DNA of 62,000 nt. Source: Phoronis australis (lineage: Eukaryota; Phoronida; Phoronidae). The translations under genes were made by a program, and so were the position numbers. The stretch spans positions 1,108,518 to 1,170,517 of the forward strand of contig NMRA01000022.1 of assembly GCA_002633005.1 (NCBI GenBank), read 5' to 3'. Below are positions 38,601 to 53,400 of the stretch, one piece after another (position 1 is the stretch's first letter; every line of letters starts with the position of its first letter). The notes under the pieces are model-generated. The model did no database searches. It worked only from the letters and a program-made list of their open reading frames with translations, and was not told where the DNA came from.

Positions 38601-41600
38601 TTTGATATATTGTGCATGAGACGACGGATCGTTACCAGTGAAGAGTCCTTGCATTTATGCACTTGATTGTCTCGTTCGATGTCGTGGTGAAGTTCCTAAG
38701 AAAAAAATATGCATACAGTACTGCAAATGTAGGAAGATACACTTCAAGTTTTTGATATTTCGCGAAAGTCCTTTTTTCCTTAACAAAACAGACGAATTAC
38801 TTGTCGATTTTTTGAAAAAAACATTTCATTGCTTATGGGTACGATAGACGATTTGAGAACGTACCTTCATAAAGTTATTGCATATTGTGTCCTCGAAGAA
38901 GCTGTCTCCAGCAATCGTCACCCAGTTTTCCACAAACTGGATCACTCTACGCTTATTAGAGGCCACCAGCGTCGCCCTTTCTTTCTCTGTCATTTTGGCA
39001 TCCGCCAGAGAGGAATGAAAAGTGACACAGTTAAGGATACAGCATAGTGTTTAAACCGACACCCACAGCTTACTGTTCTTAAAAATGACAGCTGAGCTAT
39101 GGGCAAAGAACAGCTCATGTAATCGACAAAGTTATACACCTGTAGGTATATATCATTGCTTACCATCGTCACGCACAGTTAAGTGTAAAGATTAGTTCTT
39201 ACAGTCGGTTATGTTAAGGGTAAGGAACATTTACTTACAGTCGACAACCATAGTTAAGGGTAGAGAACAGTTTTAACACTCGACACGCACAGTTACCGGT
39301 AAAGAATCTTGCAATCGGCACGCACGGTTAAGGTTAAGGAATAGTTCTTACAATCTAATCGCGAAAGATTTCCGCTCGCCAATTAGCAAGTTAAGTGTGC
39401 AGGTTCACAACGGTTGCGTTGTAATTTCACTACGTTGCTGCTACAGCTGCTGCTGCCGCCGCTGCTGTAGCTGTACAGAGCTATACAGAGCTATACAATA
39501 CACTGATTGCAAAAGGATATTGCTCCATAAGTTGATCACAGACACCTTTGTGTGTCACGTATATAGCATGAGTTAGGAGATAGTCTTCAAGGAAGGTATC
39601 TGTAAAAACAAGAAGATATCCTCTATCGAGGATAAACTGTCACCACTGACAAATGCAGTAGTGGTTGTGGAACAATCTTGGACAGCAACTATTAAATCTA
39701 TATAGCGATAAAACTTGAATGATAACAGTTTTTCACATACATGGATATTATAACCAGAGAAAATTAAACCTGTTCGGCTGTACTGTATCAGAGCATCTGA
39801 ACAGGTTTATTTATTTCTGATCATGAACTTCCATGGATAAATGTAATACTCGTGTATGTTTTAATGTGCTATAAGCCGTAGATCGTTCGTCTAAATAATA
39901 ACTTTCGATCGAAAGCTGGAGACAGTATACGTCACAAATTAGAGGTGACGAGCTTGGAAGGAAGTGGCTGCCTTGAGACCAGCCTCCCGTTCAGTAACGC
40001 TAGGACCTCGCTAAAAACCAGGACTTCGCGAGATTACGTGAGATATTGCCGTGTATTTTAAAATAGAACACGTGACCTTGGCTAGATTTCAGCTAGGTCC
40101 TAGCGGAGGTCCTAACGTTGCTGAACGCAAGCCGGGTCAAACAAGTTGGCTTCACACCGTCAGCCGTGGCGCAGATGGTTTTTATACGCCGATAATGTAC
40201 TAAGTCATTAAGGAATTGTTAGTGTTTCTACATCTGCGGACCACTTCTAATGTTAGAAAGCAATGATCCGAGACCAGTTTTACAACGATTCTTGATACAA
40301 TTTATTTCAAAGACGACCGTTTCTTTAACATAACGCAGGTATATCGAGCTCCAAAATCATGCTTGGAGCTACTTCTTGACATAGCGGCCATGTAGTTGTT
40401 TTATCTCTGGTGCCATGGCAGGCTCAGAACAAAATTGATCTTATACAGTCTTCATGACAACCATTTGTTAATACAATTGATAAAAAGAAGCCATCTAGCA
40501 CTTGGGCAGTCATTGGTCGGATTTTCTTTTGCATGGAAACTGTAGCGCCTCTCGAAAATATGTGCAGAATGCTGCTTCTCCCATTAACAATAGTACGCAA
40601 GACCTCTAAACTAGACGATGATAATAGGGGACAGAGCGAGATGTCCATGCAAGTAATGAAATTTAACGATCTGAACATCAAAGAGTTTTTTCCAAACTGG
40701 ATTGGAGAGCTGTAACAGCGTAAAGCACTCGATCATATATTTCATTATACATTTTCACGACATGCATCTCCTATGAACTGAATTCGAGGTTATTCAAATG
40801 CATTTGGCCAACACAGCAATGTGGTAAAACAGATACACATGTACACACAGTTTAAAACTAACCAAGAATGCCCTGTCGTGAGTCTAACATCGTCGAAAAA
40901 CTAAGGCGCTCCAATAATCAAGGACTCATTGAGTTACTTTTATCAAATGCATTTTTATCGTCTATAAAGATTTAGAAAAAGAGATTTTTTCTATCCACGA
41001 ATTATGGTGCTTTTGCATTTAAAGCTGCATTGCGCTCTGTCTAGGTGTCACTTAAAATTCGAGTTCTTAACAAGAGAATTTCAGCGTTTAAAAACGTTAC
41101 TTTTTCAAGCAATCCCAAACTGGTGTCGACTGAATAGGTAACTTTGAAGACGAGGCAAGGAGACCGAGTATCGTTCAAGGGTTATTCTGCCGTGCACCTT
41201 AGTGCGCCATCTTCCTAAATCATGCATTAATCTTGTCACATGAACAAAACGACACGACTCGGAAACTAGGTCGTTCTGGGTCATCAGTCTTATGTACTCA
41301 CAGAAATGGCTGATTGTGAATGAATTTCTAGCGCGTCATTTTAGAATTTCATGGTTGGCAAACCCGGATAAAATAGATGATTCTTAACCCGGTTACGGGT
41401 TTGTCCTTCAAGGTAACACAGTTAACTTGTTTTGACAACAATTCTTTTCAGGAGAAAGAAAATTTAGATTAGTTTTATAAAAGTAAAAGGACTAATTCTA
41501 TATTCGGTTTTAGACCGCTAAACATTCGATTTCGTCCATGAAATAAGTTAATCTCTGCAACTCCTAATATTGGCATCCACGTTTTTCATTAAAAACTTTA

Positions 41601-44600
41601 GGGCGACGCGTTTGGTTCAAGTAAACTGCTACTGATCAGTGAAATACTGGCGTTATCCGGAGTGCAGTCTCAGCTACACCACTGAGCAATGGTGCACCTT
41701 TCACGTATTACCCAGAAAAAAGTAAACTTATAATCACAATCAGAAACTCGTAATGTCGCGTAAACTCGCTCTTAATGCCTCATAGCCTTGTCTTTGGAGC
41801 ATATCCAGTTGACCCCGTTTTTTACCCAGGTCGACCATACGTCATTTGTACACAATCGCTAATAATTTGTCCATTAAGAGCAAAATGAAGCTTTGTTAAT
41901 ATGGGAATTTGCAATCAGCTGTTCATAACAAATGAACTATGATCGTAGTAGGGCGCATTGATTATCGTTTCAAGCAATGTCGCTGGCGTACACCTGTTTA
42001 ACATATTTAGCTGTTCACTGAACAATTGTCCTCCTATCAACACGTAATTGAGTACCCAGGAAACAAAACAGATCCCAGTAAATATTCATCAAATTAGTGT
42101 TAACTTTTTAATCATGTGTTCTTTTATTTCTGCATTATGAAATCAACATGATGATTTCACTGTTTCAGAACAGTTATTGTCGCCATTTCCTTACCATCTC
42201 GATCATCATTTTTCTCTAGCCTCGACTCCAGCAGATAATCGAGAATCTTTTCAGGAGTTCCAGCCATCACAGAATACCTTACCAATAAAATAACAGACGT
42301 ACAGTAAAGATATGAGATATGGGCCTTTGCTACATTATGAGCAGCATTTCGCTCTGTTTAGCTGGCATAAATGGAAATCGAATTAAGTATTTCACTCTTA
42401 TTGAATCGGTCTCATAATATTCCTTACCGTAAAAGCATCCTATTCTCGTTGCCAATAGGAACATTCAGTTGAAACCACCAATGACTGACGAGAATGCATC
42501 AGAGTTTATCAGGATTGACCAATCCCTAAATTTGTGAAATCAAAATTGGCGCCTGTGCGCACTGAGTTTGTAGCAGGAACGGAGCCTTATCGTCGCAGGG
42601 AATGAATGAGGACTATTTTACGGAAGTAAAAGGTTAGTCCTAATTCGACGGATTTTGGCTACCTAAACAGAGCAAAATGCAGCTTTATTTACTTCAGACG
42701 TTCAGCTTAGATGTTCCACTATGATAATGTGACTAAAGCATTTTGAATACCAAATATTCTGAATGTATGAATATCCAAAGCAACAAAGTTCGGATCCAGA
42801 AGAAGGTTGGGCAAAAGACGAACATACATGATGCGTTATATTCCTCAATGGCAGCAATGCAAATGTGGTTACGCTGGGGTGCACAGATCGTATTGCACTA
42901 CCCTTCGGAATACGCGCTTTGTATCACAACAGAGAAACGGTGCACACACATGTACGCAAATAGAAGCCAGCCTAATGATGCTACTCACTTGTACTGCGAA
43001 TGTTGTCTATGATACAAGCCGTTACCAGCGGAAACAGATGGGATCTGCTCCAGTACCAAAACTTCCTTCTCGTGTTCCTTGAGTCTTACGGTGTTCGCCT
43101 CGACATCCTACGCGTACAAGTACTTTAAGTGAACCATTCGTACCATTTAAATAGAATGAATCAAAAATGACTCAGACTAAGGAAAACTGTAACCAATGCT
43201 TTCAGACCGGGCTGTATATCACAATATTGTTTAATTGGTTGTTATCATTAACGCACTTACATGTATGTTCTACAGAACGCACCTTAGGGATGAACACAAA
43301 GGAAATGTGCTTTTGTCTGAGGAAAAGTGGTGTTTCATTAGAATTGTATCTACAAGCAGATATTGCGATATAACCTGAAATTTTTTTTAAGTGCTGCGCT
43401 TGCTAGCGGCTCGACAAGAATTACAAACATTAAGAGGAAACTGTTGTTTAAATTGTTAACGGAAAACTTACTGTGAGTATTCTGTTAAAATCATCTTTGT
43501 CCACTCGTAAAAAGTGGCAGTTGTTTTCTCGTAGTATTATGGTCGCTGCCCTAATAAGAAAATTACCTGTACAAGGTTATAGCTGAAACACTGGCTGGAT
43601 TTAAACGTGGGTGAAGTCTCACGTAAATCTTTAATCATTTCATGTACTTCATGATTCAAAGCACTCGCGAATTAAGGTGCTCCCTGGTATTGGATTAAAC
43701 AAATCCTTGTCAAAAATATCGAACACTAGTGACGATCGTTTAAAAATGTAATGATATAGAATAAGTTAAGTGCTATTAAGAAGTCATACATTGACAAAAT
43801 GACGGTATTCTGGTGATTATCGAAATGCACTAAAGAGCAATCCAAACTATGTTACCACTTTGAAGAAATTGTATTTGAAGCCTAAAGGATAATGTGTATA
43901 CACCTAACTATGTCTGTACCTCGGTGCGTCGTTAACCAAAGCCAGTTTTCCGAAGTCGTCTCCTTCGTTTAACGTACACACTACCCCCTTGCCGTGAATG
44001 ACGACGTTGACAGATCCCTTCAGAATGATATACCACGATTTTCCTTCGTCTCCTTGGCTGAAAACTGATCCACAGTGCAAAATACAGAAACAGTTTCTGT
44101 TCTCGTGCAACAGATCTTTAGACGTGGGTATCTATGTCCACTCGGGCATATGTCGAACAGAACTACAGAAGTTCTTCAAATGCATTGTTTTCGATAGTTG
44201 TCACATGTCTAATGTTCATACTTTATATGTGAAATTCGTTACGACATTAGGGAAAGTTGGTTGCAGTAAGGAATGTTCAAGCAAGTGCAAATTACTCCAA
44301 TCTTTATAGTCAGTCATAAGGCTGAAATAGTACTGATTTTCTTGATAACTGGGAGTAGGCACCAAGAAGATACTCAAATCCAAATACAATCCGTTTTAGA
44401 CACAATATAATCCTAAAAATGTACTGTCATGTCTGAATTGCTGTACACAAACGGCAGCATTACAATTACATGAATCATGCCATGGTTACAACGACGTGGG
44501 ATGTATGTCGTGTATAATCTTACGTAAGTCCCCTTCACTGGTGTGAGATTCAAACATAAGAACATAGGCCAGTTGGCGTTTAACCATCGTGGATAGATGT

Positions 44601-47600
44601 GATAAGGCCTTAATATGTAGTGACTCCTCATAAACAAGTTGTAGCTCTTCAGGACTTCGGTCTTTTGACCTGAAATCAAAGGGAAATCGTAATATTATTA
44701 TCAAAGAAGTTGACATTGTACACTGTACCTATTTGCAGAAACTTGCTAAAACACTGTATGGCTTAGTTACCGGTATTGGATAGTTTTCTACAAGAAACTT
44801 TAAATTTGTTTTTGAACTCCACTACTGACTGGATAACGTGGAATACCCACAATGCATTGCAAATTACTTCTGAACGAAATTCACAGATCTCTGTAGGGTA
44901 CAAGAAAACGGTTAGACCATTACATTTCATATACTGTACAATAATTATCGCAATGCACAGACTTCGACAGAATCTTGCCAGACTCTGCCTAACTTGAAAA
45001 TACTACATGGCCAAATTATTGGGAAGCCTAATCAAACGTTTTTCGAACTTAATCTGAGCTTAATGAGACGTCAGGGTCGTAGGAAGCGGGAGCGGGGGTG
45101 GGGGTGGGGGGCACACCCCCAAATTTTAAGGTTTCAGGATTAAACCGTGGCAGCCGACATACGCGTCGAGAAAAGAAAGACTGATAAATGCGAATAAGAC
45201 AGAAAATCCAAGAGAACAATTAACAATTCTGTGTCAGTGCATGGTTTACCTTTTGAGGACCCTGGCCAGGACATTGTTGTTGGGGTATCCGCTTTAGCTG
45301 CACAGGTCGTCTAAACGCACTTGGAAAGGTGCACGTAATGATTCATGCATATAAATCGAAAATTCGAGAAAATGTGCAAAGCGAAGCTTATGCGGAGCGT
45401 ATTAATTTACTGGAATTTCAATTCGACCGCAAAACCATATTTTCCAGAGGTCCCTCTATGGCAAGGGATAACGGATACAGCTGTCGTTTTTCTCGAATTG
45501 TATATCATTTGAGAAAAATTGAAGACCTGACAAACATAATCAATTGCTGCACATTTCTTGATTTTTAAAAATATAGATATTTTCCCATTGAAAGGTCTCA
45601 CCTTTGAAGGAGTCCATTGAGGACATTCAAGCGGCCACAGTTTTGATGTTTTCATTGACGAATGCTTAGGGGTTCGCTCACGGAGTGAGGGCCCAATGTT
45701 AAACATGATTATGTCTATTTTTCTGTTTTTTTTGTGAAATCGTGCAACCGACTTTCATGTTGAAGAAGGTCACTTCCTGCACCGTCGTGTGACCACACGA
45801 CGGTGGAATGAACTGTTACTTTTTGCCTTAATGATGTTCAGTCTTTCGTAATTAAGGTGTCCCATTTCAAACGGCACCCTCTCTCAGTGGAGGAGTTCGG
45901 GGAAATGTCCCTTTGTCCCTCTATACATGTAAATTCGACACTGCCAAGTATTCACGAGGGAAGTTGCTATTTCAACTTCATCAAAACACACAAAACATTT
46001 CTGCACAGCACAGCAGTATCAAGACATTCGACTCAAACAACCAAAAAATTTGAAAAATATATAATAGGATTGACCGCCATCGAAAGGGAGTCAGGAATTT
46101 CAAACAACGAGAAGACCCCTATTTGTTAATTACACAAAATGTTTATTTCCGTTGGTTAGTTATAGAATAATGTCAATGTTTCCCATAGTATCACAAGAAT
46201 AGTATCTCGTTTGAAGATGGTTACTATGAGTTTGTTTCTAAGGAATTCCCACATGAGGCAAATACTGCTGTTGATGTTACCATTGGGATGAGCGTGTACC
46301 CTGTACCTGTCGAACGAATGTACCCAAATACTCGCAATAATAAACAAATTACACAAATATCTCAGCTTTTTTTTCTTTTGTGATTAAGTCAATCTCGTGA
46401 ACCGTAATAGGGTACCTCGGAAATGAGCACAAATACACCTCACTATGTATGCCCAATCTCCCGTCAAAAATCTGCGAGCATGTCTGCGGAAATTGCTTAT
46501 AACATTCCGTTTTGATCAACAAAGTACTTGGTTTCTGATTTACATGTTTATGTATCTACTAATACCGACAGGATAATATGTGATTTTTTGGCAAATAGAA
46601 GCTAATCTTTTAAGAAATGATGACGATTTATGAAAACATTATAATAGTAAAGTGCACCTGGACGCTTCTTGCCTATACAAAATAACTTTCAAAGATTGGT
46701 GAAATTTGGGCACTTCCCAAAAATTTACTCACAATTCAAATGACAATAAATGCATTGCTTTTTGACATCGGTACAAGATTTGTTGTTTAAAGTCACTTAC
46801 AGGGGACAAAAAAGGAATTTCGTCATTAAGTCAAGGTAAACGCAATGCTCATGGATTTGATTGTTGGTTTCCGATTTACATGCTTATTTATCTTCGAAAG
46901 TGAACTCGTTGAGAGATGAATTTTTTGACAATTAGAAGCTAATCTTGTAAGAAAGATCAATGTTTCAATGAACTTAATTACAAGCCGACATTGGAAAAAT
47001 TCGATTTTTGTCTATCTGAAATAAGTCTCAAGGAAATTGGTGACTTTCGGACAGGTCAACAATGTGTTCTAAAATGTTCGCAAATGACAGTAAATTGTTT
47101 GCCTTAGGAACTAGATTACGGGGTTTAGTTTTCAAACCGTAGATCTGGTCATCAACTTGGAAAGGTTGTGTTTGAACTTCCTTGATGTTTTTGGTTTCCA
47201 GTAGTATTGCACAAAGAATTTTTGTTCTTCAAAACTGATTCATTTGTTTGCATTTCCCATGCATAGTACACACACGGCATGCGCGCACCCAGCCTACAAT
47301 ATAGGGGGTTCGAATTTTTGAGAATGTTGACCTTTTACTAAAGAAAAAAAAACGAAGACGGGCTTCGTTCAGGGCTATGAATTGTGCATATGCCGAATCT
47401 TGCCTTTATAGGGGACTTTGTGTCATTTTGCTCAGACTTTTTGTTCCTCTGAGGTGGACAAATGTACTCACTTTGCCAAATGGGGAGGGGCTCGTTCGAG
47501 AGCCTCCGAGCCCCCGAGCCCCCGAGCCCCCCCCCACCCGATGCGTGCATGCACGGAACACGTCATGAGCGGCACGCCCACGTTACAAACAAGGTGTAAC

Positions 47601-50390
47601 CATGCAGTAGGCCTGCGTAGAATCTCAGTTACCCACAGGAACTGAATTTGAATTTCAGACGTTGAAGTGTGTGCATATTTGGGACGCATTCTGTATCAAT
47701 TCTCGGTCCCAGCAACCAGAAACTGAATTACAGACCGTGTTTCATCAAGGATATCTGAAACGGCCACAAAGGCACTCACCTCACCTCTTTCCAAATATTA
47801 CTTCAAAGAATGGACATAATAAAATGAAGTTTTCCCGAAACTCGATCATAATAAAAAGAATCTTGACCTTTGAACCAGAGCAGAGGAATAGGTACGAATC
47901 CACTGTTGGAATCCAGCTATAGTTACCCGGTACTTCAGGCAGCTCCGCATCAACCCGTCAGTGCGCTCGGGCCTGAGACCCATTCTTACTCTTCATGAAA
48001 CTTTGTTGGTTCACGACGGTTACTCAGATTCCGTCGACTGCTTCCCCGGTATTACCCCAACATATGGCGGACATGGGGGCTCGGTACCAATATGGTGACA
48101 TCCAAATAAGGGGGGGGGGGTGACGATAGCACATGAAGGGAGTAGGTTGGCGAAGTCAAATTGGTTTGTGTCCCCCAATATTTTTTCCTTTCTACGGGCC
48201 TGGATGTCCCTGCACCTAACAGCTAATTATTAACTTGTTAATAGACTTCTAAGGCAAATGCGCAAAGCAACTACTGCCGAGATTCTTACAGAGTAGAAAT
48301 GTGTTCTAATAAAAAGAAATGGATATTTATAGAACTGGTTTTGTGAGTCGAATTAAGATGTCCTGTTGATTACTTCGAAACGTAATATTCTATGTAACTT
48401 TTTAAGCCCGCATGTTACCCACTGATTATATCAGGAAACGTAAATAACCAAGGGCGTTGCTGCACTTACTCTTTTCGACATATCATCCTCATCAGAGCGT
48501 CTGCTGCAACCTGCGCCAGATACCGCAACGCCTCCTGTAGTTCACTTTTGATTCCATTGTCTAGGTCACTCGTGGCGTCGGGTTTAGTGTCAATAAACTG
48601 GTACAGAAGTTGGGAGTCGTCTTTGAAATGGAAGTCATTATTCACTGAAATAATGTTCAAAATCACGGTAATAAAACTGGCAACTAAACAGTCTTTACGC
48701 TGTCGTTATCTAGAAAAGCGTAGGTCGTATAGAAGTCCGAAAACACCATAGCATTTGACTAAGTGTGCCATGCAATGGAAGACTTGCAGAGACCAACGAA
48801 TGTTGATTACATGGAACCAGAGACTCTTATCGCTACCTGGTTGTGACAGGAGGTTCGTTTAAGCAGCCGGTAGCTTAGGGAAACATTTCGTCTGACACCG
48901 CACGTGATTAGAGGTACAGTTAATTGCATCTTCTTCCTTCAGAAGTCAATAATATCAAGTCCCACGGGATCAGTCGCCACGTTGCTATGTGTGCTTGACA
49001 ATCTCTCAATGACTCATTTTCCGTGTTGAAGATATGAAATAAATTTTACATAATGTATTTTAATAAAAACTGCAGCTGCGAGTTTTCAGTTAAAGGGGAA
49101 GGCAACCTCTTTCATGTCATTTTTAGCAAAAATAAGGTTCATTGATTATCCCAGACACATTGTTCACTTAATTACAACTTTGGGCAATTTAATTAATCAT
49201 TCGTCCTTGCTCCGAAAGTGACGTTATGGGAGGCAAGAATTTCGTACCAATTTCTTTTTATATAGTCCGACTTTGAGAGCTGTCGACTCGGTCATTGTTC
49301 AACCTCGGTTGTGATAAGTTCGGTCGTCGTTTTCTTTTGTTAGCGAGCCAGTCAACTTGTCACACTGTTGCTGCATACCGGGATATACTCATTATCGCCC
49401 AGAGCCTGTAAGCAGCCCTGCTGCGATGTTGAGTAGTGGGAGTGCATACAGGCGTGCGTTCAGTAGACGCTAGGACCTAGGCTAGAACCTAGCCAAAACC
49501 TAGTCAAGGTCACGTGCTCTTATTTAAAATACACGGCAATATCTCGCGTAATCTCGCAAAGTCTTGCTTTTAAGCTAGGTCCTAGCGTTACTGAACGGGA
49601 GGCTGGCTCAGTTAGACACCGAGGGAAGAGGACAGTTACTCGTCCAATGAACAGATCGGTGAGCCAAACTTTGATAAGTTTATTGTGGACTTGTCTAAAG
49701 TACTGCAGCTATTAGAAGGTGCCGGGTGTATGGCGAGGGAGTCACACGGCAGGATGTAACCAGTGTGTGTGCTCAGGTCACCATCCAGTGGGAGTGTGTC
49801 GCGGACACTCGGACAAGTAGGACTGTTAATCCTTTGTCCGTGAGAGGATAATGAGTACATCCCGGTACGCAGCAACAGTGTAGCATGATGACCGACTCGT
49901 AAAAAGCAAACAGCGGCCCAACTTATCACAACCAAGGTAGAGCAATTACTGACTCGTCGGCTCTCACAGTCGGTCGGTATGAAAAGAAATTGGCGCGAAA
50001 TTCTTGCCTCCCAAAACGTCACTTCCGCAGTAGAGGACGAGTAAATGTTTAAATTACAAAAAGCTGTCATTAACTGAAAAATATGTCTAGCATAATCAAC
50101 GAAAGTTATTTTTGCTAAAACTGACATGAAAAAAAGGTTGCCTCCTCCTCGTTTCCAAAAAGTAGGCCTACTCTACATTCACAGCTGTCAAGACTTTCCT
50201 CACAATATCGTTAAAGCTGAACATACATGTAGGATCCCCTTAAAAATGCTTTGGAACAGCACTTGCCGTCCTCTATGGAAAGACCAATGACAACATTAAA
50301 CCATAAATGAGATGATTTTAAGATCTTTGGGGACCATGATGTATCAGGACTTTGATAAACATGTATCGTGTCCTCAATTAATAAATTTAA

Positions 50391-50441
<51 letters not shown>

Positions 50442-53400
50442 GATATCGAAATCGAACCGATAACGAGTAATACTGTCTAGTGATAGTAGTAATGGCATTA
50501 ATAGCAGTAACAGTAGTGATAGTAATGTAATACTAACGAACATGATAATATGTAGCCAAATTCATGTCGTGTCAGCCCGTCTCATTCCTATACATGTAGA
50601 GGATGTATACGCGGAAAAGTGCAGCCTAAAAGGGTGTTTTTTCACAGAAAAAATACTCTCCAAAATGGTGCCATTCCCGACAAAACTATATCTAAAAGGT
50701 GGCTTTCCTGAATTTCTGAAACAGAAGTGTGTGAAAATGTGAATTTTTATATGTGGATTTTTATACAAATTAGTCTCTAAATAGGTCACTTTTTGTTCTA
50801 GCCCACTCTCTAGACCGGTAAGTGTTCATTTTTTCGGGCAGTACTCCTCATCTAAAAATACTCCAGTACCCCCCGGCCATGTCAGGTACCACTTGTTTGT
50901 GATTTTGGTTATTTTCTATACAATATGATGCGGGTTTCGAAAAATGTAACAATGGTGCATTTCTCGCATGTGCGTTGGAGGTGAAATGTGACAACTACTG
51001 TACGTAAAATGATACAACTTGTCATAATTTAAGGAAAGGCTTAGCAACGTAAAATGCAACAGTTGTAACATTTTACGAAATTGTTACATTTTACGGCGTA
51101 TCAATCTCCTCATGCAAAAGCGGTACATTTAAATACAATTCCTTACACAATGTTTGGACAATGGTGCATAAAGCATAGTGCATGTACATGTGTATCTGAA
51201 AATTCCATCTGCGTCCAATCAGTCATTTGTGAGAAATGTTGAGAAAGCAGTCAAGCTTTGCCATCTTTCTAAGGTCCAACGGCCGGTTTCATCAGACATT
51301 TCCAATAATAGGGACTCAATTAAGGTCTCTAAACTGGTTCCATATTTGTTTCGTAGTTTACTCACTGATGTAATATTTTTCTATCATTTTATCTCTGTTG
51401 CGAGCTCCTCTTTGAACAATGACTTGTTCTAATAATAAAACTAAAACTGAGCCCTTAATTCAATCAAAACAATTAAGGACTTAGTCCTTAAGTTTGGGGC
51501 GTTGCATGAAAAGATCCCTAGCTTCCTAATATTCAACGTTGAGTTCACTCTCTATTTGCATCAAAGCCAAAAAGTGGCTAAGTAATGACACTCAAAACAG
51601 CATAAGAAAGGACAATGTTTTCACAAGACCACACATACACAGTAGATTTGGGGAACTTAGTTGAGTCCCTGTTTGGGACTGTTTCATGCAACTGGGCAAA
51701 GCATACCTTGTAAATGTGCGTTCATGATTCACGCTCTTGCTCGTAATTTACGCTCTCAAAACACGTGTGTCAAAAGCATGTTTGCGTCCGTAATTTACGA
51801 GCGTAATTTACGGGCGCCACTTTCCACCTAGCGGCTAACGACATAAATACCAGTATAGCACAGCTGATTTATGAGCCAAGAGGACTTGTAGTTGTCAGGT
51901 GATGCAATTATTAATTTTTATTGGCAAACGTAAGCAATAGGCTAGGCAGTTAGCTCACTTTCACCGCATGCCGTGAGGCTTTACGTTCGCCAGGTACGTG
52001 AAATCCAAGAAATGAGATATTTGCCTCTCAGTCTCTATAGCAAGATGTTCATGATTCTATTTCGCCGAGGACGTGTCAAATATAAGCAGATCTACCTAAG
52101 CTCATTCACATTAGCTCTTCGCCCTTATTATTTTTCCTAATACGCATATCAATACCATGAGTCAAATGGAGTTCATTGATTGTTTCAGCAGGAAGGCTTG
52201 CTGCCGGGAACTTCAGTTATATCAGTATAACATTCGAGCTTTTGTCTTGCCCAAATTAACCTGAGTGGGTTTTAAGTCGTACATGTATAACATTTTTCTG
52301 TAGACACATGCTGTGCGATTGAGGAACGGCTTATTGGCAAACAACATGTGGCGTAGGAACTATTAGAGAAAAGGATAGCCGATAATCTTCGCAACGTTTA
52401 TTAGAGTGAACAAAGACAATACTCGCGTTCTTCCTGAAGACTTATGTTCAAAAGCATAGTTGTACGTTGAAGAAAAGTCTACAGAAATTTCAGTCGCACA
52501 GTCGTTTTTATTGAGTTGCCCAAAACTTCGAACCGATGTTATGTCGAATTCACGTTACATTTAAGTTAAAAGGGAAACTGTGACTACACGGCTTCCTCCT
52601 AAATCTTCAAATTCCAACCGTGCCACTCCTTTTTAAAGTTTTAGGCAATGAAATCAAAATCGGTTGCAACAAAGCATGTATGTACTACTCAAAATGTATT
52701 AAGTTGGTTTACAGCTGTTGTATGGAGCCATTAATTGTTTCCAAGAGCTAGAGAAATGTCCTTCAATTTACAGAAAGTTGTTTTTTGCCAAATGTAGCAG
52801 ATGACCTTATAACAACTCAAAGTGCCAGTTTTATATAGTTTTTCGCAGTTTTGTATCTGTATAAACTGCAGGCGTGCTTCAAAGTTAAATACTCCTATTG
52901 GATTGTACAGTGTCGTGGAATAAATGCTTAACATTTTTTCCAGCAATGTTTTGTGTTTTTTACCTAGATGGATCTTGACGATGTTTCCGCTATTAGTTGT
53001 TTCGCTATTTTTTACGATTTGAAAAAAATAAGGAAAAACGTTGACTTGTTATTTCACATTAGAATTTTGTTTCTTTAAAAGCGTACGTTACCAGCAAGCC
53101 CCGAACCCCTCTCCAAAAACGTACGGTTGGTACGCAGGTGTAGATGGCCACAATTTTGAACGGTCCGTAATCGTGTACAGTGCAGGAGATTTAACAGTTG
53201 AACGCTCGAGTGGTTCGTGTTTTGAGCAAGTGCCATGGAAAATTAAATTCGTTTTAATGAGTGACATAGCTGATCATTGATAGGACCCCCATTGGTCAGA
53301 CATGAAATCAGGCACACTTCCAAGTTTGTTTAAAATGAATTCCAGGCAGCGAATGAATACATGTATTATTACAGTTACTAAACTAATAAACGTTACGTGT

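Noticed and set aside
40424-40681. 85-codon minus frame between Epac exons g and h
   Set aside because: No REM similarity, and inclusion would break the direct phase match of exons g and h.
43998-44309. 103-codon plus-strand frame
   Set aside because: It overlaps the cNBD exon in antisense and has no similarity of its own.
49636-50127. Longest visible frame at this place (163 codons, minus strand)
   Set aside because: It lies inside the right arm and spacer of the foldback element, crosses repeat borders and has no protein signature.
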